NCBI GenBank assembly: GCA_039619475.1
Contig: CM077115.1
Coordinates: 38,512,444-38,576,443 of the forward strand
Reading direction: 5' to 3'
Source: Icerya purchasi
Taxonomy: Eukaryota > Arthropoda > Insecta > Hemiptera > Monophlebidae
Length of the DNA: 64,000 bases
The notes below the pieces were generated by a model that saw only the letters and a list, made by a program, of their open reading frames with translations, had not been told where the DNA came from and did no database searches. The position numbers and the translations under genes are program-made. Positions 55,981 through 64,000 of this stretch are shown piece after piece; the stretch's first letter is position 1; each line of letters opens with the position of its first letter.

Positions 55981-57160
55981 GCGAACAGAATCTCGATGAA
56001 GACCTCTCTATAAGTTTTCCTATACATCAGTTTATTTGAGAAAGGAAATTTGAATGCTATCGTTCAGTTTGCAAATAAATATCATGTACGTAGTGTAAAA
56101 TAGGCTTCAAGATATTCAAGGAAGTTAATATATAAAAAAGAAAGATGCGTTGTATCGGAGCCTCCTTGTACATCGGTATTTCTTTATTGCTGTTAAGTAA
56201 GCAATACAAGCCGAAACAACGATCGGACAAAGTATAATTTAGTAAATGTTTACGTTATGAAACGTTTAAACTTTCGCAGTGATTAACCATGATGTAAATT
56301 ATTTTCGGAAGAAAACTGCGTTTAGAAAATTATTTACATTAAGGTATTATAAGATCCAGTTTCCGAATAAATTCTAAGTGTATTATAAATCGCAAAAAAT
56401 ATACTTAAAATATTACATAAGACTGCTAGAGTGTAATTTAAGTGCTGTAGAACTGCATACGAATTTGATCTCTTTTAGGGCTAGTACCTACTTTTTTTAT
56501 TCTTTAAGACAAATTTAACTTCTGATAAGGTAATTGGCCTTAACGAGTCTTTTAAGAATGCATGTAATCAAGTACAAAAATACTCATTAAAGTATTTCCG
56601 AAGAATCGAAATTGGAATTATATCGAAATATTTTTTCCTTAACTTTTATCTACACGATTCGATAACTTTTTAAATGTCAGCATAATGAAGAACTAGGATA
56701 AATAAACATTTCTTCCGACTGTATTTAGGTTTGATATTATTCGCGCTTATTTTCATTATGTATTTTATGATTGCAGTTTATTTCGTATTCTAAGCTTTTT
56801 GTAATTATATTACTTCAACATCTGTAGAGTTTAAATGTCTTATTACTTTTATCTTTTGTTTTCAGTTTATATTTTTTATCAGTTATTTCTATTAATTTTT
56901 ACTTTTTATTTACTTGTTCGTTATGGGTTTACTTTAATAAATTTTAGTGCATTTTTTATTTCATAGTAATTTCAGGTTTTATTTTTTAATTACGTAACAT
57001 TTGTTTTATATTATCTTCACATTGTTATTGTTTATTTTCGTACCTCGTACCACCGGTTTAATCTTGTAATTATCTTCGTTGTTTTCCTATTTTTATTACA
57101 TACTTTTTTTTTTAAAGAATTAACTATTTAAGATTATGTATTACTATGATTCGAAGTAAA
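55981..57160. other. AT-rich spacer
   Basis: No coding or repeat signature that I can support. Confidence 0.4.
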
Positions 57161-57164
57161 TTTT

Positions 57165-57590
57165 TCTAATTATATATATATATATATATATATAAACTCG
57201 GCCACTTTGGCCTCGCAGGGGGCTGTGCCCCTTGACCCCTTCTGCTTTCATTCCTGTCTCTTTCTCTTCTATACTTTGTATAAAATGATCAAAATTTACA
57301 ACGTAATTCTTACTGGCATCAACACGCACAAAAAATAACATAACCACAAAAATCCTATTCTAACATTTACCTTCCGTTATATAAAATTAAGACATTTTTT
57401 CGTTACATTTTTCGTTACATTTTTCGTTACATATTTCATTACATAAAATTGTGACATTTTTTAAATAACAATAACAAAAATCCTACAAAATATAACAAAC
57501 GTTACATAAAATTGGGACATTTTTCTGGGACATTTAGCGTTACATAAAATTGGGACATTTTTTCGAATTGGGGGGTAGCCTAAGAATTAC
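57165..57590. repeat. Dispersed repeat copy 1 with twin hairpins and internal tandem repeats
   Basis: After a (TA)n run it reads AAACTCGGCCACTTTGGCCT, then GGGGCTGTGCCCC. The two palindromes can form adjacent hairpins. About 200 bases match the copy at 63774-64000 in direct orientation, with small differences. On its right are short tandem units based on CGTTACATTTTT and CGTTACATAAAATTG-GACAT. The class is not clear; the minus-strand ORFs across both copies look alike only because the DNA is shared. Confidence 0.75.
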
Positions 57591-58835
57591 GTTGCATTTT
57601 TATTAAAAAAGAAAAAAGTAGCTTTATTTAACATCTGATGAAGTTTTACAGTTGTAAAATAAAAGAAAAAAAAACGTTAACAGTTTAGAAATGCTGATAG
57701 TAAATTGATTCTTTTAGAAAATAATAATTTGAAGTGTATTTATAATATTAAATGGTGACTATAATTAGGAAAATTAATATTTGCTAAACTCGTAAATATA
57801 AATTAAGCATTTTTGTAATGCTGAAATGGAACTTGTAAATTAAAAATTAATACAGGAAATTTCAAAGTATTGAATTAGTTGAAAACTTTAGGTTTTGGTA
57901 CATATAAAATTGATTCATATTTTTTAAATTTAAGACAACGAATGGAAAACTAAGTGTTAGAAGACAAATGTTTGTTATTAGTGCTTATTGAATGATTCAA
58001 GAACGGTGATAATATTTATACACCGAAGTGACGAATTTACTGAATTATTCGTTAGTAGCTTTCGCTTTAAAAGATTTCGATATTTTTAAGAAGTATATCT
58101 AGCGGTATATAATTATAATTGATAACCGCAGTTATTTCTGATTGTTAAATAATTTTCTAATACTCTTTTTTTACTTACATATGCTACTGATAAGAAATGA
58201 TCAACTTTTATACCGTCTTGTTGATTACAGTAAACCTTAAAAGCTGTGAACGAAAAAAATAGCGATGGTTTTTATCTTAGCGAAATTTAAATTCTGAATA
58301 TGTATGTAAAGTTTATATTGAATATTGAATTTTAGTGCTTTTTATAGATCGCAACAAAAAATATGACTGAATAAATATACTTTTTTAAATTCCTTAATTT
58401 GCGTGCTATTAATGGTATAACGAAATATTTGACCGACGTCTTAAGTTTCTTTTGCAACAGCGGCATAATACTCGTTTTATTAATATAATTATTTGAAACT
58501 TATCTTTATACGTATTTTTAGTCGACTTATTATTTATATTATATGAAAATTCAGCGAATCAATATTCTCTCTTTTTCTTATTTATAAATTAATTATAAGT
58601 TTTTATAAATCCGTTTAAAAAGAAAATTTTGTTTGTTCCTTATCCCCGTATAACCTATAAAAAAGTAGACTTAACACTTCCAAAAAAATGTTTGAACTAT
58701 TCCTTGCGAATGTTAAGGGTTTACTGCATTTGAAAAGACCCGTAATTTTTAAATTACAAACAATAATCTGCAGTACTAAAGTAAATTTATACACTGAGTA
58801 CATTATGCGCGAAGTCCTAGAGGACTAGAAAGGAG
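57591..58835. other. AT-rich spacer
   Basis: No coding or repeat signature that I can support. Confidence 0.4.
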
Positions 58836-58839
58836 GAAT

Positions 58840-59580
58840 AAAACTAGGAGGACACAAGGTTAATAATTTACGCTGCGCAGATGATGTAGCGCTATTTGCT
58901 TCATCCAAAGAAGAGTTAATAGAGCTCATTAATAAAGTGAAGAACGTGCCTGTGGAAAGTAAGATTTACAAGTGAACCAGGCCAAGTCTAAAGCGATGAT
59001 AATAGACAGGACCAAAAGTAACCAGCCGGAGACTACGGAAATTGCGGGATATGAGGTAGTAAATGAATTTAACTACCTCGGGACACGGGTTACAAATATA
59101 GGAATATGCGAAAAGTAAATACGCAGACGCCTTGCATTAGCAAGAGGGACAGTGACGAAACTGGGGAAATTACGGAAAGACACATTACGCATCCGAAACT
59201 TGGACGATTAAAATAATAGATGAAAAGCGGATAAATGCCTTCGAAATGGGAATCTACAGGCAAATGCTCGCATACCATGTATAGATCTAACGCATCGGTG
59301 TTAGACGAACTACAAGTAAAGATTAACAGAAATAAATAAAAATACAATAAGATATTTTGGGCACGTAGCAAGGAAGGAGAACTCGATGGAGAAAAATATT
59401 ATCCCGGGCAAGATCCTGTGAAAGCGCCCTAGACGAAGATCCCCAAGCGTTTGTCGGATCGAGTGAAGGCACTAACTCGGTTCAATGTGCCGGATTCATT
59501 CCACTTAGCAGAAGACAGGAATGGATGGAAAAAAATCGTCGAAGTCATATATCACCACGTTCTTACAAAGGACAATTTAT
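58840..59580 (+). pseudogene. RTE-like LINE RT end and C-terminus, plus strand
   Basis: The plus strand reads LGGHKVNNLRCADDVALFAS, with an intact A-D-D box at about 58876, then SKEELIELINKVKN. After stops it continues with KAMIIDRTKSNQ, YEVVNEFNYLGTRVTN, IRYFGHVARRENSMEKNIIP and FHLAEDRNGWKKIVE. The order matches the C-terminal half of insect RTE-like LINEs; stops and frameshifts are frequent. Confidence 0.82.
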
Positions 59581-59734
59581 TTCTGCGAAAAATAAAATGT
59601 GTTCATTTTCATCCTCTTTCAGCAGGTCAGAATACGAACATTTTCGCTTATTCTGTTTTCGTCTAGCTTCCTACTTGTCCTCTATATTACTGTTAGTATA
59701 AACAGGTTTTCTTCTCAAATTTTGCGGCTGAAGT

Positions 59735-59864
59735 GTATTTTCTTTTCGGATTTTGCGACTAGAGTGTATTTTCTTTTCGGATTTTGCGACTAGAGTGTAT
59801 TTTCTTTTCGGATTTTGCGACTAGAGTGTATTTTCTTTTTGGATTTTGCGACTAGAGTGAAGTG
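59735..59864. repeat. 31-bp minisatellite, left part
   Basis: Four to five copies of a 31-bp unit, GTGTATTTTCTTTTCGGATT followed by TTGCGACTAGA, lie head to tail. The array continues after the inserted MITE as GAAGTGTATTTTCTTTTCG at 60283. The ORFs here follow the repeat and are not genes. Confidence 0.93.
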
Positions 59865-60280
59865 CAAGGACGTGCCCACGGGGTGAGTTTTGCCCCCCCC
59901 CCCATGAGAACTGAAATAGTTATAAATACACAAAAATTTTAAAAAAATCAAAAATTTAAAATAAATATTGATGATTTTTTGTTGGTGTTGTTACCTTTAA
60001 AAGAAGAAAAAAGAAAAAATATTCTCCATATTATTTTTAGGTACTTCATTAATATTTTATGCAAAATTTTTTATTACGAGTATAATCAATAACATATATA
60101 ATTTTTATTAATGTTTATACGGAGTAATTCATTTATGTAAATTAATAATACATATAAATCAAAATTATGGAAATTATTAATAGTACGAATATTAGCGAAA
60201 AATGTATTGTTATTTATAAAATAAATATGCGAAGAAAATTTTCAAAGCCTCCTCCTTTCAAAATTCTGGGCACGGGCCTG
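59865..60280. mobile_element. hAT-like MITE inserted in the minisatellite
   Basis: The ends are CAAGGACGTGCCCACGG and, inverted, CAGGCCCGTGCCCAG. Flanks GTGAAGTG (59857-59864) and CCGAAGTG (60281-60288) agree at six of eight positions. The interior has a C-run near 59897-59910 and no coding sequence. The interrupted 31-bp repeat on both sides supports the boundaries. Confidence 0.75.
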
Positions 60281-60309
60281 CCGAAGTGTATTTTCTTTTC
60301 GATACTGTT

Positions 60310-60860
60310 CTGTTGTAGGTTAACCAAATTTGGCTTCCGTATTTCGCATTTTTTTATTTTCATTAGATTTTTATTATTTTTTCCTTCCATGATATCATGC
60401 GGTACATTCTTCTGTACCACTATACTTCGCAAGTTTAGAAACGACAAAAATATCAAATAAAGATCAATAACTCACGAACGATTAGACTTATTAATTTCGA
60501 ACTCCGAAACATATATTACAATTAAAATTCTCTTTAAAACCATATCTCTAGACTTTAAGCTAACCGATTATCCTGGGCGCCAAAAAACCCACCTCAAAAA
60601 TCACATCTGAAAAAATCATAACTCATCACCGGATAAACCTTTAAAAGTGAAATTCAAAATATAAAACAAAACGTATAAGCTCTTTCATAAAAGCAAATAA
60701 TTACGGTTAAAAAATTATATAGCCCCCCCCCCCCCATTGAGGCCCCAGAACGGTGAAAAATTATGTTCACGTAAATGAGACAGCTCGAGTAAAAAAGTAG
60801 AGAAAACCAAAACGTATCTCAAACCTATACACAAACGAACGTTTTATGGGAAAACTATAA
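60310..60860. other. Unassigned repeat-like sequence
   Basis: It contains a C14 run (60722-60735) and segments such as CTCACGAACGATTAGAC and CTGGGCGCCAAAAAACCC. This may be the flank of the tandem array that follows. No gene is supported. Confidence 0.35.
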
Positions 60861-61510
60861 CCGAGCTTAAAACTTTATATTTAGGCTCTCGAGGAGACAT
60901 CGAAAGCTCCAAAGTTTTGAATAAGTTCAAAAAAGCGCAAAAAATGACGTGTAGTCTTCCCTTGCGGCGCAAGTGTTATATTTAAACATTTTGAACAAGG
61001 GTAAAAATATGCACATCCCAGTATATTTATCTAGTAGGGAACATCCGAGTTTTCCCATCTTAAAATTAGGTTCCCGGGGCACTGAAAGCTTGAAATTTTT
61101 GAAATTTTCTTTTTTTCCGAATATGTGATATATTGGTGGAAAGATCGCACTCTTTTTGTCAGGAACAAAATAGAAATTTCATTTTTTAACAAAATTTTTA
61201 AAGTTGCTAAAAAGTTCAAAAAATCGCGAAAAATGATGCGTCCAGCGCCGCCAGTATTGCAGTTGAAAATTTCTCTATTTTGTAACATCCGGGTTACTGA
61301 CTTCAAATTTGGAGCTTCGGAGAACCCAAAAGCTTGAAATTTTTGAAAAACAAAAAAATATTTTTTCGTCCCGGACATGTGATATGCTGGTGGAAAGATC
61401 GCTTTTTGTCGGGAACAAAATCGTATTTCATTTCTTTAACCAAACTTCAAAGTTGGCAAAAAGTTAAAAAAACCATGAAAAATGTCGTGTCCCATTCTCT
61501 TTACGGTACG
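60860..61510. repeat. Diverged tandem array, unit about 244 bp
   Basis: Three units are visible. AACATCCG...TTACT/TTTCC headings at 61040 and 61284 give a period of 244 bases. Each unit has an AAAGCTTGAAATTTTTGAAA block (61085, 61330), a TGGTGGAAAGATCGC block (61133, 61389) and an AAAGTTCAAAAAA-type block. A shorter unit with GAAAGCTCCAAAGTTTTGAA lies at about 60900. A reverse-oriented relative is at 43440-43700. Confidence 0.8.
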
Positions 61511-63770
61511 AATAATCAGATATCTTTGTTTTGAATTTAGTATTATGTGAATATAAATATTATGGTTATCTTTAACTTAACATACGGAATCCTCAGCGCA
61601 TGAGAAACGTCATGCTTGACTGAACTCGTTTTTTTAATGTATAATTTCGTCTCTTTCAAAATCTTTAAACTGTTTATATTTTTAATCTAGCCAGTGCAAA
61701 ATCTAAATAATTTTATCAGTTTTTAATGTTTTTACGTTTCAAGCTTCTCTCGTTTAATTCTAGAAACTTATTACGACTATTGTGCGTCGCTAATACTTCT
61801 CCTACGAAAAAGTTTATCTATAAGTTTAACTTTTTTTTTACTTCTTTTTTATTATTTATTATAAACGAACTATCATTTTTATTCGGTTCAAAAGCAAGTG
61901 AACATAAATTAAATTATTTCAACTTTATTTCTATCATTTACAAACTACGTTGTAATCGGTTCGGTTCGTTTTTAGGGTTAACTGTTTGCAATTTTCTATT
62001 TGCTCATTGAAATCATTGATATTTTCATTTTTCAAATCAATTCCTTCTCGATGTCTAAAAACTACTGATCAGCAGACGCCATTTCTCAGCACGAGATCTG
62101 TAGTAAATTTTTTGAAATTGTATAAAAATATTTAATTGCTTTTTCGAATATATAATGTTTATTCTTTCGGTTAAGAATAATTATTTAATTTTTTAATTTT
62201 TACGTAAATAATTTAAAATTATTAACGGAATATATAACGGTGCACAAAAAATTATATTACACATTTCGCTGAGGTAATTTTTAAAATTTTACGAACGTCT
62301 ATTTATGCTTTTAAAGTTGCTATATTTTTTCCTTTTTTTTTTTTTTGAAATTTTCACATTTTGCAATCTTAGTTTTTTCGGTGATTTACTTATCTCATTA
62401 TACGGTAATCTAAATACTTACAATTACGAAAATTAAAATTTAAAATTTTTTTCAAAAACTTATTGCTTAAATATTAAGATCTCATTTTGTTTTTATTTTT
62501 TGATCATCAGTTATCACTGCTTGGTCGTACAGAACCTCTTGATCAATTAGAGGAAACATTGTAATTATCATCGTTTTGGGTTTTGCGTATTATTATGTAA
62601 TATAACTTTTTATTTTTCCGCATTTTTATTCCTTAAATTTTTTAGTCAAATAATAATTAATTTTTATAATACTGAAAAAGCTATTTTTAAAATGATAAAT
62701 TACGGTGTTGTTTTTTGTTTTTTGTGTTTTACTTATTATTTATAGTTAAAATAAGTTTATTTGTAATTAGTGTATTTCCTCTCTTTTGTTAAGCGGTGAC
62801 GGGCAATGATAGAGATAAGTCGTGGTGTTAAAAAGCTCTTAAAATCTAACCCTATTCGGTAATAACCTTTACTTTAATTTTTGGAATGATACGAATTTTA
62901 GTAATAACAAATCATATATCTATCAGAATTTGTAACTACGGTATTATAATACGAAAAGGTTTATGAAAAAATGAAGTAGGAATGAGTCTATCGAATGATC
63001 GGTTGCATCCACTTTTTTAATTAATACCTAAACAAAATTTATGCTATTTAACTAAAATGGAAACTACGCATTTTTCAAAATTTCATTAGAGACCTGCATA
63101 TCAATATATACTATATATTTCTCAGAAAAATAACAAACCGTTAAAATTCTATACAAGTCACGATAAAATATTAAAGAAGGAACAATACAACAGCAAGTAG
63201 TATAAATTTAAAGCATCAGAATTAAATTCAAATTCGCACCTCGTATCCGCTCTCCTCCGGCCTTTCACAATACTTTTCGTTGTCTTTCAGATGCCGACGT
63301 TAAGAATTGATAAAAATGCGTGCCTATTCCTGAAAGCCAATATCGCGAATTAAAAAAAAAAAAAAAACTACACCACATATGCAAACACACGCATTAGCCT
63401 ACCACAAACTTTATATATTGGCCTAGACGTTTTGCCCGCTACGGTATATATGACAGAGAGAGATACACTTCTATATTTATAATTTTCGTTCTCAGGTCGT
63501 ATATCGAATGCACATGACAACTTTCGATCGCGCATAACAACTTCGATCAATGACAAAGAAAATTTTCGGTATATTCACTAAATTGGTAAACGGCACTAAC
63601 AACTAAATATGTTTATAAATACAGATGTACTATCTAATAACGCACTGCTGCAAAGCGAGATACAATAAATCGGACAAAGATAATCGCCAAAATTCTTCAT
63701 TTAAACGAAATAATAATAATAATTTTAAATTTCTAAAGAATGTGCTGTAGGTGTAATTCATATTAACACA
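61511..63770. other. AT-rich spacer
   Basis: No coding or repeat signature that I can support; the 94-codon ORF at 61726-62010 is Phe/Leu/Asn-rich and looks like chance. Confidence 0.4.
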
Positions 63771-63773
63771 CAC

Positions 63774-64000
63774 ATATATATATAAACTCGGCCATTTTGG
63801 CCTCGCAAGGGGCTGTGCCCCTTGACCCCACTTGCTTTTATTTCTGTCTTTCTCTTCTATAATTTGTATAAAATGATCAAAATTTACAACGTAATTCTTA
63901 CTGGCATCAACACAAAAAAAAAATAACATAACCACAAAAATCCTATTCTAACATTTAACTTTCATTATATAAAATTAAGACATTTTTTTGTTACATTTTT
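63774..64000. repeat. Dispersed repeat copy 2, cut by the window end
   Basis: It starts after TATATATATA with AAACTCGGCCATTTTGGCCT and GGGGCTGTGCCCC and follows the copy at 57165 in the same orientation to the last base of the window. Confidence 0.85.

Noticed and set aside
57165..57590. Helitron
   Set aside because: The hairpins are suggestive but no TC start or CTRR end next to them could be placed.
60214..60460. Overlapping ORFs on both strands
   Set aside because: They cross the MITE boundary and the minisatellite, so they cannot be a host gene.
57144..63935. Conserved peptide in minus-strand ORFs 57144-57347 and 63630-63935
   Set aside because: The similarity (VDASKNYVVNFDHFIQ) is explained by shared repeat DNA. 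Two copies are not enough to show selection for coding.
1..64000. CRISPR arrays, operons, bacterial ribosome binding sites or an integrated virus
   Set aside because: No spaced direct repeats, compact gene strings or viral structural genes are seen. All features are those of an arthropod-like nuclear genome.
1..64000. A previously undescribed multigene system
   Set aside because: Apart from one DUF229 gene and one orphan exon, everything recognisable is known transposon classes or anonymous AT-rich DNA.

Overview
This is AT-rich eukaryotic DNA that looks like an insect genome. It has small exons with GT-AG introns, very long introns packed with transposon remnants, and a resident transposon set typical of arthropods: Jockey-type and RTE-like LINEs, a Dong/R4-like LINE inside a TAA microsatellite, mariner, piggyBac, hAT-type MITEs and tRNA-derived SINEs. 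I cannot name the species.

The dominant gene lies on the plus strand at 18845-50577. I joined eleven exons, and every splice phase agrees. They encode a 633-residue type II membrane protein of the DUF229 family (alkaline-phosphatase/sulfatase-like fold). Almost all of its roughly 30 kb of intron is repeats. A CpG-rich block at about 18120-18360, followed by a plausible non-coding exon ending at 18453, is the likely promoter and 5' end.

The only other convincing host coding sequence is a terminal exon at 1802-2063. It encodes 86 residues with several cysteines and a hydrophobic C-terminus, and its upstream exons lie outside the window. Two further host candidates are weaker: a 74-residue ORF with a signal-peptide-like start (15521-15745) and an Asn-rich ORF in intron 7 (36647-36982).

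Layout. 1-1274: end of a hAT-like MITE, then a mariner-like element with matched inverted repeats. 1802-2063: host exon. 3.9-12.3 kb: LINE debris, including a T/C-rich Jockey-like LINE in two adjoining pieces. 12.3-18 kb: SINE, hAT (DUF4371-like) pseudogene, candidate small ORF, MITE. 18.1-50.6 kb: the DUF229 gene. Its introns hold MITEs, a piggyBac relic, an R1-like LINE relic, a LINE split by a SINE, the Dong-like fragment, a degenerate Jockey element with all main domains, an RTE-like C-terminus and a foldback element. 51-55 kb: opposite-strand LINE fragments around a mariner pseudogene. 55-64 kb: a CpG-rich block, dispersed and tandem repeats, another RTE-like relic, and a MITE inserted in a 31-bp minisatellite.

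I found no evidence of a new multigene system. The most useful results are the full DUF229 gene model, the orphan terminal exon, and several transposons whose ends and target-site duplications can be read exactly.
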